From: Bacteroidota bacterium
GTDB lineage: Bacteria; Bacteroidota; Bacteroidia; AKYH767-A; OLB10
Direction: 5' to 3'
Assembly: GCA_016721435.1 (NCBI GenBank)
Contig: JADKIC010000010.1
Coordinates: forward strand, 68,226-132,225
DNA: 64,000 bases
The first letter of the stretch is position 1. Each line of letters begins with the position of its first letter. Of this stretch, positions 44,083 through 53,436 are shown piece after piece. The notes beneath the pieces are model-generated. The model searched no databases. It saw only the letters and a program-made list of their open reading frames with translations, and was not told the origin of the DNA. Position numbers and translations under genes: made by a program.

Positions 44083-44340
44083 GTATAAAAATGGCGGATT
44101 GGGCAAGTAGTCATAAATATTATTTTGAGGTGGAAAGTGTTTCGTCGAGAAAAATAAGAATAATTTGATCGCGAATCTTTCTACGTGTAAAAAGATGATT
44201 GTTTAAAAATACTGATTGAACCATCAGGTAAATATAGATCGTCAAAGTAAAAGTGATCTTCATTTTTTACCACGGAGTCACCGAGAATTCACAGAGGGAC
44301 ACGGAGGATATTTAGCATGAAATTAAGACCTTTAAGATTT

Positions 44341-44411
44341 CAAAACACTCACCAAAACATTCTAAAACATTCCAATACATTCATCAATTCATCAATTCAT
44401 TAACTCATCAA
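44341..44411. repeat. ATTCATCA-type short-period repeat tract
   Basis: Units aaaacattct, aatacattc and attcatcaattcatc grade into each other and end at the stop region of the VOC gene. It closely resembles the tract in front of glnN. Confidence 0.75.
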
Positions 44412-44416
44412 TTGAT

Positions 44417-44809
44417 TTAGCTTTCATACAGCTCTATTGGCAACTGATCCGGATCCTGAAAAAAGGTGAAACGTTTTCCGGTGAAGTCATCTGTTCGAAT
44501 GGGTTCGGTGGGGATTTGCAAATTATTCAAACGCGCTATCATCTCATCCAGATTCTCTACTTCAAAACTCAGGTGTCTCAATCCACATGCTTCCGGTCTG
44601 CTTAAGCGAGGTGGCGGATCGGGAAATGAGAAGAGTTCAATGATGTATTCACCATTTAATGCCAGATCGAGTTTATGGGAATTACGTGCTGTACGATAAA
44701 GCTCGCGAATGATTTCCAGGCCGAGTACTTCAGTATAGAATTTCTTCGACCGCTCATAATCGGAACAGATGATAGCGATATGATGTATTTTACGAATTCC
44801 TTTCATCAT
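44417..44809 (-). CDS. VOC family protein, GloA2/YaeR-like
   Basis: A 130-residue vicinal-oxygen-chelate protein. The sequence matches the E. coli YaeR type closely along its length: KIHHIAIICSDYERSKKFY, LALNGEYIIELFSFP, RPEACGLRHLSFEV, KRFTFFQDPDQLPIELYE. Metal ligands are the N-terminal His, Glu in IELF, His in LRHLSF and the C-terminal Glu. YaeR itself has no firmly established substrate; glyoxalase-like activity is the usual guess. Its start overlaps the upstream spermidine-synthase-like remnant. Intact. Confidence 0.85.
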   Translation of the reverse strand: MMKGIRKIHHIAIICSDYERSKKFYTEVLGLEIIRELYRTARNSHKLDLALNGEYIIELFSFPDPPPRLSRPEACGLRHLSFEVENLDEMIARLNNLQIPTEPIRTDDFTGKRFTFFQDPDQLPIELYES

Positions 44810-45167
44810 TTGATTTTCGTTCGCCGTATACCATCATGTTGGAACCATTGATTTTTGGGAAGAATTGCACGGCCAATCCTGCTGATTCCAGCTCTTCCCG
44901 AATGACAGCCAGTTTATTTTCATCTTCAAAAGCATTAAAAATAATTTTCCCTTTCTCAGCCGTTTTTCCGGCAATGGCTTTCCAGAATTCTCTCGATAAA
45001 AATTTTCCCGGTACCTTATCATCAATAAATAAATCAATTAAAATCAATTCGAACTTTCTTGTTTTTCTTATCACGTATTCCGCGGCATCCATGCATTCAA
45101 TTTGCAAATCTTTTCCCGGACGAATTCCAAATTCGGTATCGGCTATTTCAATAATTACAGGATCCAC
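44790..45167 (-). pseudogene. Spermidine-synthase-like C-terminal remnant
   Basis: A 125-residue ORF with a GTG start whose sequence begins inside the family fold: DPVIIEIADTEFGI corresponds to the region after the SAM-binding glycine motif, followed by ECMDAAEYVIRKTRKFELILIDLF and a C-terminal NMMVYGERK. The N-terminal ~80-100 residues, including the glycine-rich motif, are absent. Only 46 bases separate it from the divergent pepD gene, so they cannot lie upstream. It is either a truncated gene or an assembly deletion. It overlaps the VOC gene by 20 bases. Confidence 0.6.
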
Positions 45168-45189
45168 CGTTTTATTCTAAAGAAAAAAT

Positions 45190-45197
45190 TAGATTTG
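45190..45197 (+). promoter_or_regulatory. -7 box for pepD
   Basis: TAGATTTG fits TAnnTTTG and lies 17 bases before the pepD ATG, with TTTT at 45169-45172 in the -33 position. Confidence 0.55.
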
Positions 45198-45213
45198 TGA
45201 AAAGAATTTTAAT

Positions 45214-46674
45214 ATGTCCACCGATATCCGTCATCTCGAGCCCCAGCCCATCTGGAAGAATTTCTCTGACCTCAACGCCGTCCCCCGTCCCTCTAAAAAA
45301 GAAGAACGGGTCATCCAATTTATAAAGGATTTCGGTACCCGGCTCGGTCTCGAAACTTTTGAAGATGATATCCGCAATGTCATCATCCGTAAACCGGCTA
45401 CTCCCGGTATGGAGAACCGTAAAACCATCGTACTGCAATCTCATCTCGACATGGTTCACCAGAAGAACAATGATACCATTTTTGATTTCGATCAGGAGGG
45501 CATCAAGATGTTCATTGACGGTGACTGGGTGCGGGCAAAGGGTACAACGCTGGGGGCGGATAATGGTATCGGTGTGGCAACGATTATGGCAATTCTTGAA
45601 AGTAAGGATATCCCTCATCCTGCCATCGACGCATTATTCACCATTGATGAAGAAACCGGGATGACGGGGGCACTTGGTTTGAAGGGAGGGATTCTTAGAG
45701 GAGAAATTCTCCTCAATCTTGATACCGAGAACGATCATGAAATTGATATCGGCTGTGCAGGAGGAATAGACGTGACTGCTTCCGGGAAGTATCGCGAGGA
45801 TACTGTTCCTGCCGGGTCAATAGGGTATACCCTTAGCGTTAGAGGGTTAAACGGAGGGCATTCGGGGATGGACATACACAAAGGTTTGGGAAATGCCAAT
45901 AAAATAATGAATCGCTTGCTATATGCTTGCGGACAGAAGTATGGCCTCAGAATAGGAGACTTAAGCGGTGGTAGTCTGCGGAATGCTATTCCCAGAGAAA
46001 GTGTAGCCCGGGTTATCGTTGGGAATGGACTGGATACTGCTTTTGAGAAACATATTCAGGAACAGGCAAAGTTTATTAAGTCGGAATTAAAAACGATGGA
46101 ACCGGGGATGGAAATTGAATTAAAAAAGTCTGAACTACCTGCGCAGGTAATGGAATTTGAAGCACAGGAAAAAATCATTCGTTCAATATATACCGCTCAC
46201 AACGGCGTTTATAGAATGAGTGCAGATATCAAAGATCTGGTTGAGACTTCCAATAATGTCGCAAAAGTCGCTGTAGGCAAGGGGGAAATAATGATTGCTT
46301 GTTTGACACGCTCTTCGGTGGAAAGTTCCAAGATGGATCTTGCAGATGCCTTACGTTCGGCCTTTTGAATTGGGAGGATGTGCTGTCAATTATTCGGGCT
46401 CCTACCGGGTTGGACACCGAATGTGGATTCGCCGATACTGAAAGTGCTTGTTGATATCTATGAGCGGCTGCATCAGCAAAAACCTGAAGTAGTTGCTTGT
46501 CATGCCGGATTGGAATGCGGTATTCTGGGCGCAAATTATCCGGGCATGGATATGATATCATTTGGTCCGACTATCTTGGGAGCTCATTCTCCTGACGAAA
46601 GGGTGTCCGTTTCTTCTGTTCAGAAATATTGGAAATATGTTTTAGAAATTTTGAATAATATTCCGGTGAAATGA
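45214..46674 (+). CDS. pepD: Aminoacyl-histidine dipeptidase (M20C), two frameshifts
   Basis: A cytoplasmic metallopeptidase of about 486 residues that cleaves Xaa-His and other dipeptides. Metal and catalytic motifs are QSHLDMV, GADNGIGV, DEETGMTGA and NLDTENDHE, with the C-terminal HAGLECG and ISFGPTILGAHSPDER. Two compensating errors hide residues 385-395: an extra T at about 46365 and a missing C at about 46408. Correcting both gives FELGGCAVNYSGSYPGWTP. The start ATG 45214 is 17 bases from a -7 box. Confidence 0.92.
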
Positions 46675-46696
46675 ACAGAAATAAAAATTAGCATTC

Positions 46697-47113
46697 TTAG
46701 TTATCAAAATAACCTTGGTACATCCATAGTTTTATGGAATCTATGTCAGCTTCGCTTACATGAGGAGGGTTCGGAGGCATTATCGGCCATTCCACACCTC
46801 TTAAGCGTTGAATTAATAGGGAATTCTCGGGATCAATATTGTCGACATAGGGAGCATTTTCACCGTTATAAACTAATTCGCTGTAGGAAACGGACGCGTG
46901 CAAGTTCAGAAATGGGTGTGCTGCGTTATGACAACCAACACAATTTTCATTAAATAACGGTTGTATATATCCGCTGTAGCTGATCATGTATACCGTTGAG
47001 TCATATGGAATTTCCGGTCGGATAATAATCGGCCCCTTATCCTTTTCGCAAGATGTTAAAATGAGTATGGTTATTAGTGCGATATAGGTTACTGTTTTTC
47101 CGTAGAATTTCAT
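46697..47113 (-). CDS. Haem-binding lipoprotein (cytochrome c-like)
   Basis: A 138-residue lipoprotein with lipobox LTSC (Cys22) and one c-type haem motif C58-x-x-C61-H62 (NENCVGCHNAAHP). The conserved tail IMPPNPPHVSEADIDSIKLW, in part, is typical of planctomycete-type cytochrome C domains where it supplies the distal ligand region. It is the last gene of the operon running down from 50515. It is presumably an envelope electron carrier or sensor. Intact. Confidence 0.75.
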   Translation of the reverse strand: MKFYGKTVTYIALITILILTSCEKDKGPIIIRPEIPYDSTVYMISYSGYIQPLFNENCVGCHNAAHPFLNLHASVSYSELVYNGENAPYVDNIDPENSLLIQRLRGVEWPIMPPNPPHVSEADIDSIKLWMYQGYFDN

Positions 47114-47136
47114 GTATAATTAACTGTTGATTATAG

Positions 47137-48055
47137 TTATTTTATGCGGGTGTGTTCAATATTTTTCTTGTTTTTCAAACGGAATGTTCTTCTTAAGTTG
47201 AACCCAAGCAGGAAATTTCCTTTTGTATATGCTGTTGGCGTTGAGGTGTACAATTCGGGTTCTGTTAAAGCCTGACTTGTGGTTGCTATTACCTGAAAAA
47301 CGTGGCCCGCAGTTCCAAATTCCATAGCAATAGAAAGTGGATGTAAATTATTTTCAGTGGTGTAATTTACTAAATAGGCATATTCAATGATGATCGATGA
47401 ATAGAATCCGGTTTTAACAGCACAACTGACGGGTAGTGCATAGCTGTAGTTATCTTGATTATATTCAGCCAGATTCTGATAGATGAAAGCCGGTGAAAGT
47501 TGCAGTGAGATTAAATTTTGAATTTTTTTTGAAAATATTAATTGTGTAAAATAGCTGATCCGATGATTGAATTTATTCTTAAATGGAGTAACACCATCCG
47601 AAAAGTATGCGTTAGAAGATATTTTAGCGAAGCTGTTGGTTTTGATATCGAAATTAGTGTATAAGGCGACGGTGAAAGGTATTTTATTGTCTTCTGTTTG
47701 TGAAAGAAGTACTCTTTTGAAATTCAAATTATACGTTTTGTCGTTCCTGGTCCGGCCAACACCTATCATCGTTTTATTTCCCAATGGGAAAGCGAAGCTG
47801 AATTGTATATTCGAAGTACCGTCCATGCCAAGAAAGTTCGTAATAACTGTTCTGTCCGGTTCGATGAGTCCAAATCGATGCCTGATATGAAATTCAAAAC
47901 TTTTGCGTGGTACAATTGTCGTTGATGCAGAATTAATTAATATCGTGTTTCTGAAAGTTCCTGCGAGGGGTCGTTGGGAGGATCCGTTGTGCATATGAAG
48001 ATTGCGCTAAAAAAAGTACGACAAGAATTGTAAGTATACTGATATTAATTTTCAT
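47137..48055 (-). CDS. DUF5777 family beta-barrel protein, frameshifted at signal peptide
   Basis: An outer-membrane barrel-like protein of about 306 residues. A signal peptide starting at ATG 48055 (MKINISILTILVVLFLAQSS) is out of frame with the mature part because of an indel near 47990. The mature part has RPLAGTFRNT, FEFHIRHRFG and alternating beta-strands of the DUF5777 family. The ATG overlaps the stop of the upstream cytochrome c by 11 bases, so the two are translationally coupled. DUF5777 has no assigned function; its constant company here is electron-transfer proteins. Confidence 0.75.
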
Positions 48056-48524
48056 TTTCAGATGGAATTAGTTGTTGGTTCCCGAATTGTCTGATATAGC
48101 ATACCAGCAACCAGCGTTGTTTGGATGAAAGCAATTCACCGTAGGCGGACATGTCAGATCTGCCATTGGTTATTTTCCAAAAAATAGCCCCATCTGTTTG
48201 TTTTTGAACTTTCGTCGATGTCAGATCCGCTGGCATCGTTTTTATATCTACAGCTGACGGACCATTACCTTTACCATCAGTTCCATGGCAATTCCAGCAA
48301 ACTTTTTCAAAGATTTTTTTACCGGCTTTTATGTCTTCAAGCGTCGCCTGATGTGGATTAATGATTGAAGCGGCACTTTCAGGGGCAAACCAGGTGCTGG
48401 TGTCCGGGTTTTGCGACAATGCGGTGTTTGTAATTAGTAAAATCCAAAGGGAAATTGACAAAAACTTTAAATTTCGCGAATAGAAGCTGTCTAAATAATT
48501 ATGTTTTGATTTATAGATGCTCAT
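48045..48524 (-). CDS. Periplasmic class I cytochrome c
   Basis: A 159-residue protein with an N-terminal membrane signal (about 20-37, cleavage near ALSQ). A class I cytochrome c domain has C76-x-x-C79-H80 (VCWNCHGTDGKGNGP), and a Met in SDMSAYG may be the sixth ligand. It follows the polyferredoxin gene after 2 bases and overlaps the DUF5777 gene, so it is in the middle of a four-gene operon. It probably carries electrons between the membrane polyferredoxin and an envelope partner. Intact. Confidence 0.88.
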   Translation of the reverse strand: MSIYKSKHNYLDSFYSRNLKFLSISLWILLITNTALSQNPDTSTWFAPESAASIINPHQATLEDIKAGKKIFEKVCWNCHGTDGKGNGPSAVDIKTMPADLTSTKVQKQTDGAIFWKITNGRSDMSAYGELLSSKQRWLLVCYIRQFGNQQLIPSENEN

Positions 48525-48526
48525 TG

Positions 48527-50515
48527 TCAGAGATTGTATATTGCTTTTTTCTTAATAAATTCCAAAGCTTCTTGCGCATTTTTATGTTCCGGGTAATTCC
48601 TGATTAATTGCTTTAATTCCAACACCGCTTCATTCAGTTCTCCTGATGATAGTTTGAGCATAGCCAGGTTATAAGTAGCCTGAGGGTTTCCCGGTTGCAA
48701 TGCCAATAATTTTTCGAGATGATATCTGGCTTTGTCATTGGACTTTTCCTGCATATAAATCAACGCAAGGTTATTTTCTATGAGTGGAGATGCGGGATAA
48801 TACATTGAAGCTTTTAACAAATACATTTCTCCTTCTTTCCGTTGTCCGGCTTTAGTAAGCAATACCCCTCCGGCCAGCCATGCTTCTTTATTGTCTTTAT
48901 GGTATTCAATGGCTTTCTTGTAATGTAACAATGCTTCAGCAGGGAATCCACTGTTTTCTTCCAGATGACCAAGAACAACCAGCGCTTCACTTTTTATTAT
49001 TTTGTCATGATTCGTATGTACGTCTTCGTTAGCTAACGAACGAAGTAGAGGAAAGGCTTCCTCCGCATTATTTTGTTTTACGTAAATCTTTGCCAGCCGG
49101 ATCCGGGCTTCGAGATCTTGCGGCACCAGTTTAGTCATTTTTTCAAGATAGACCACGGCTTGTTTGTAATCATTTTGGTAAATGGCAAGAGCCGAAAGTT
49201 GACGCAATAATGGTGCAGGCCGGTAGCAGCCCCATTGGTAAATGAAGCTGAGGTGATGCAGGGCAGTGTTGACCTGGTCCTGCGTTTCCTGTTTACCAAG
49301 CTCAGGGGATGAATTGCTTTCAATGTTAGCAACCTGATGATAAAAGTGCTCACCTGTCAGTTGATGATAACGAATGGTTACACTGTGACACGTGAATAGC
49401 AACAGCATTACGAATATGGCTAAAAAGTATTTACCATAGATTGTGATTTTATCATCTTTTTTCAGGATAATTTTTCCTGTTCGAATAAAACTTAATGAAG
49501 TCATCCGATAGGCAAGAATCGTTAAAAACGATAAGATTACGGATACGGTTGCGGCCAGAAGAAATGCAACCGAATCGTAAAGGCCAAAATAGATGGGCAC
49601 GTAAAGTAAAAACAGCAATACCAGCGCTATATCTTCTTTTAAAGTGAAGTCAAACTGTTTTTTTTCTGAAGGGATGGCATTCAGAGAGCTAAAACCTGTT
49701 GGTTTCGTAAAGCCAAAATGAATTGCATCATTTGGACATACTTGCACACAATCCAGATCTTTTAAGCAATTCGGATTTACCACTTTCCCAAAATGTAATA
49801 TTTCTTTGTGAACTTTAATATGCGAACTGCAAACAGCCGTGCATTTACCACATTGATTGCAATCACCTGTAAGTTTTATTTTACCCGGAGCGATTCTATC
49901 CGTCATCGCGAAAAGTGCGCCATAAGGACATACATACTGGCAAAAGCTTCTTGAACCAAGGAAATAAATGATCCCAAAACCACACGTAAAAAAGGTGAGC
50001 ATCGTAATTCCAAAACCTGGAAGATTTCTCCAGAAATCATTTGTAATGAAAGAAGCCCATCCTTCACTATCGCTTTGAATTCGCCATATTGCAAGCGGTT
50101 GATGAAAGTATATTCGTTGAATCTGAGGTAAAAGAAAGAGGTAGCCGAAGCAGATAAATGGGATCAGGTATAGATATCTTGAACGAATATGTTTGGGTTT
50201 AATTTTTAATTTCTTTAGTATCCATTCACTCAGATCTTGTAAAGCCAATATATGGCACATCCACGAACAAAAGAATCTGCCTGCAATCACTATAGAAAGT
50301 AAAGCAACACCCATGAAGATAAATCCTGCTGTAATGATACCAAGATGTAAGGTATAAAGAACTTCGTTGAGTTCTAAAGGAGCAAGGGTTCTTCCGGCAA
50401 TTTTCCAATGAGCAATATGAATCCCCATTAACAAATACACTAGACTCAAACAAATTACCCTCCAATGGCTGTAATCCGGTTTCTTTAGTGCTTCAACTCT
50501 TAATTGTGGATCCAT
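48527..50515 (-). CDS. NapH/MauM-type membrane polyferredoxin with C-terminal TPR repeats
   Basis: A 662-residue membrane protein. The first ~300 residues carry about five helices, two membrane-side CxxxCP-like motifs (FFCSWMC, FCQYVCPYG) and two cytoplasmic 4Fe-4S motifs (CNQCGKCTAVC, CLKDLDCVQVCP), as in NapH/MauM/NosR-type quinol-linked electron-transfer proteins. After further helices (about 300-390), the last ~250 residues are tandem TPRs (YKQAVVYLEKM, ALLHYKKAIEYHKD, ARYHLEKLLALQPGNPQ). The ferredoxin-TPR fusion is unusual. It is first gene of the operon with two haem proteins and DUF5777. Intact. Confidence 0.85.
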   Translation of the reverse strand: MDPQLRVEALKKPDYSHWRVICLSLVYLLMGIHIAHWKIAGRTLAPLELNEVLYTLHLGIITAGFIFMGVALLSIVIAGRFFCSWMCHILALQDLSEWILKKLKIKPKHIRSRYLYLIPFICFGYLFLLPQIQRIYFHQPLAIWRIQSDSEGWASFITNDFWRNLPGFGITMLTFFTCGFGIIYFLGSRSFCQYVCPYGALFAMTDRIAPGKIKLTGDCNQCGKCTAVCSSHIKVHKEILHFGKVVNPNCLKDLDCVQVCPNDAIHFGFTKPTGFSSLNAIPSEKKQFDFTLKEDIALVLLFLLYVPIYFGLYDSVAFLLAATVSVILSFLTILAYRMTSLSFIRTGKIILKKDDKITIYGKYFLAIFVMLLLFTCHSVTIRYHQLTGEHFYHQVANIESNSSPELGKQETQDQVNTALHHLSFIYQWGCYRPAPLLRQLSALAIYQNDYKQAVVYLEKMTKLVPQDLEARIRLAKIYVKQNNAEEAFPLLRSLANEDVHTNHDKIIKSEALVVLGHLEENSGFPAEALLHYKKAIEYHKDNKEAWLAGGVLLTKAGQRKEGEMYLLKASMYYPASPLIENNLALIYMQEKSNDKARYHLEKLLALQPGNPQATYNLAMLKLSSGELNEAVLELKQLIRNYPEHKNAQEALEFIKKKAIYNL

Positions 50516-50570
50516 CCGATCACTTTTTAAAGCGATTCATCGCTTCATAATTCCACATGAAAAATGACGT

Positions 50571-52507
50571 TTATTTCACAATAACAATTCTTCTGTAAAA
50601 TAAGTTGTCGCGTATTTTTATTTTAATAAGGAAGGTGCCATTTTTCAAGTCACGTGTATTTATCACTTTCATTGATCGTTGTCCGTAATTGAGTATAAGT
50701 TCTGATGAAAAGATTTCTCTTCCGGTCATATCATAAATCAGGACTCTTGCATCTTGATCATTTTCAGTTGGAGTCAACTCAATGGTAAAATTGTTTTTAG
50801 CGGGATTTGGATAGACATGAATAAGATTGTTCGCATTGGTATAGGCTATTCCGGTGCAAACCTCAACTTGTGCTGTGGCCATGGATTTCGGACTCTTGCA
50901 TTCGCTATGACCTACTTCAACTTCCCAATCGTAAAAATAGTAGTATAAATTGGACCCGGCGGTCGAACCGGTAATCGAAAGGGTGTCAGTAATTACATAG
51001 GGTACACTACACCATTATTATTTCTCCACAAATTCGGGGTACCATTTATTGTAATTCTGAAATCGGCTCCAACAGGTATTTCGAAATTTAATGGAATTCT
51101 GTATTCACCTACCGGGATTTGAAACGAACCGGATTGCACAAGTTGCCCTGTGCTAGTATAAACAGCTACATTTCTGGCACCTGCAGTGTTGGAATATACT
51201 TTTACAGATTTTATCAGGATGGGTTGATAGGTTGAAAAGATCAGTGATTGCGAGCCGGTGTAAAAGCCTCCACTCCCTGAACTGTCTGTTTTGCCGCCGA
51301 AAATGATATTTCCGGAGGTTATCATTATATCCTGCGCAAAATAATTTGTACTGACACCTAAAGGTGGCGTTGGTGCTGCCGCAATCGTATAAGGTACAGA
51401 AGTTGCAGTGCCACAGTAATTGGTGACTGTTACCGTATAAATCCCCGCCGGTACTTTAATAGATTGAGTTGTGGCCCCGGTAGACCAAAGAAAATCATAA
51501 CCTGCATTCGCAGTTAAGGTGATGGAATCATTCCCGCAAAGTAAAGGAACTTGCGTGCTTTGAATGGTGGCCGCAGGATTTCCCGGTGCACTTTGTAAAG
51601 CGAGTGTAAAAGGAATCAAAGTGAAGTTGTTATTTTCGTTACTTTCTTCGAAATAATTATGAGGATCGACTTCATAATAAATCCAATAATTCCCGTTACA
51701 GGTATTTGGAGGGATCGTTATCCACATGCCATCCAGATTTTCACTGTAGATATCTGTATAGCCGGAAGATATCCCTTGCTCGGTTGGTCCGCAATTATAG
51801 CCATTCCCAAGTCCCCAGTTAGGAAAATTGGAATTAACCAGTGCGTTACCTCCCTGATAAATAGTATTTGTGTCGCGGCAATGGTCATTATAGGTACTAC
51901 ATGATCCATAATCCATCAGGCAAAATGCTCTCTTTTTTCCGGAACCAACGATAGGCCAGTTGCGGGGATTCGGGTCGTTAGGAAGCGCCATTCGCAGCGA
52001 AAATATACCCCAGTCATCCACATACATACTGCTGTTCGAATAGGTCATCGGAGGCGTAAAATGCTCCCGATAGCTCATAGTGTTACCGTTTTTTTGATAA
52101 ATTAACTGCCTTAGAATTTGTTTTGGAGTTTCACCATTCGGGCAGTTAAAAACAGTTCCTCCCGGTACCGTAAATGTATCTGTTCCGCAAATAATAGTTT
52201 TATTACCAATAGAATCTTCTGATCTGACTGTCAATGGCCCATATCCAATGTTTGGTGTTGAACTTGTGATACGGAGTTTGCCATTGTTTGCACCATTACC
52301 TGTCTGTGAATATTCCGTTGGACCATTTTGATATGTTTCCAGCGCATACCATGAAATGGTGATATCAGGTAATAAATCACAGGTTGTACTTCCGTTCTCA
52401 CAGGAACACCCTGTTGCATTTGTCAGGTTGCATTGGGAATATCCGAATTGCTGAAAAATGAAAAGTGAGAGTAGAATGAGTTTGGCAGATGTTTTAAAAT
52501 TATTCAT
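50571..52507 (-). CDS. Lysyl-oxidase-like T9SS protein, frameshifted
   Basis: A secreted protein of about 645 residues. A signal peptide ends at FGYSQ. A domain resembling bacterial lysyl oxidases follows (YVDDWGIFSLR, KKRAFCLMDYGSC, EQGISSGYTDIYSENLDG, YYEVDPHNYFEESNENNN), then Ig-like repeats and a T9SS domain (HVYPNPAKNNFTI). The frame breaks near 51000; adding one base joins NNNGVVYP to YVITDTLSITGS. In lysyl oxidases as I recall them, copper is bound by a His-rich stretch before VDDWG. Here it reads NSSMY, so oxidase activity is doubtful. A perfect -7 box lies 34 bases upstream. Confidence 0.75.
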
Positions 52508-52540
52508 TGTTTTTACTTAATCTATGTAATTTGTGTTCTA

Positions 52541-52548
52541 CCAAAGGT
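52541..52548 (-). promoter_or_regulatory. -7 box for the lysyl-oxidase-like gene
   Basis: Minus strand TACCTTTG, a perfect TAnnTTTG match 34 bases upstream of ATG 52507. Confidence 0.5.
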
Positions 52549-52878
52549 AAAGCAAGATGGAAAAAATAAAATGACCGGGATCATTAATTGAAAATGATGG
52601 AAATTGATTTATACTGTTAATTGGTGGTAAAAGGGTGGCATCCGAATCCTGCTTTTTCCATTCATGAATAGCAGAAAATAAAATAGCATGATGTCGGTTT
52701 CTAATCAGACAGGTGAAGTTGTTTTGGTTGAAAGATGGCCTTTTAATTGGGTCTAATTCAAGTAAATATTTATTAGACAGTTTGTTAAAGATGATTTTGG
52801 CAGGGTGATTTTTTGTGTGTCATGGAAGTGTTTTTCACTTTCTTTCTTAATTGTGCTCATAAGTTTTGCAAATAGTGC

Positions 52879-52886
52879 TACCTTTG
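52879..52886 (+). promoter_or_regulatory. -7 box for the inorganic-carbon operon
   Basis: TACCTTTG, identical to the box of the divergent gene, 18 bases before the GTG at 52904. Confidence 0.5.
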
Positions 52887-52903
52887 CCTATACCAAATTA
52901 TTT

Positions 52904-53198
52904 GTGAAAATCTTCATCTCCTTCTTCCTTCTATTGCTGTTCTCAGTGAATTTGTCAACGCCAATACTTGATGAAAATCAGGGTGTTGCTGCCATTGAAA
53001 TGAATGAAGCCGGCGAAAACACGGATGAGACTGCTAAAGAAGGAAGTGAAAAGGAAAAGGAAGAAAAGTCATTTAAGCATATTCGCACCTTTTATGATGA
53101 AGGATCTTCCGTCTTTTATAAATCAATTCGTTTTTTCATCTTGCCTTTTTATTTCTGAGTTGCATCGGACGATGCTGGAAGTGCCTCCCGAAGCTTAA
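52904..53198 (+). CDS. Small secreted or membrane protein heading the carbon operon, frameshifted
   Basis: A protein of about 97 residues that I do not recognise. GTG start, N-terminal hydrophobic segment (KIFISFFLLLLFSVNLS), then an acidic/lysine-rich stretch (NTDETAKEGSEKEKEEK) and HIRTFYDEGSSVFYKS. The frame breaks near 53115-53125, after which the C-terminus reads LFISELHRTMLEVPPEA to the stop at 53198. It is 240 bases upstream of the SulP gene on the same strand. Because it is small and split by an indel it would normally be missed. A role in the operon is conjecture. Confidence 0.5.
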
Positions 53199-53436
53199 TA
53201 CTGTTGCTTTGCAGTTTTTTAGACTGTAATGAGTAAACAACTCCGAAAGTTCCGGATGGTTTACCAATTTCAGAGTTGCCTTCAACAATCCTGTAATCTT
53301 TAGTCTGAATCACCTTTTACTTTAACAAATTAATTGATTACGTGTTCCGATCCGATGTCTAACGCTGATGATTACGATGTCAATACGATGGATTAAATAG
53401 CAATCCGAATAAAATCAAAATATAAGTAAAAAAATT

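Larger units (their letters stand above)
44056..44416. other. 361-bp intergenic region with two repeat types
   Basis: No gene seen. It holds an A/C/G-rich element at about 44265-44312 (accacggagtcaccgaga ... cacagagggacacggag) with internal ACGGAG/CACAGAG repeats, and an ATTCATCA tract at about 44341-44411 that reaches the next gene's stop codon. Confidence 0.7.
52508..52903. other. 396-bp divergent intergenic region
   Basis: It holds the promoter boxes of the two divergent transcripts (52541-52548 and 52879-52886). I see no other element. Confidence 0.6.
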
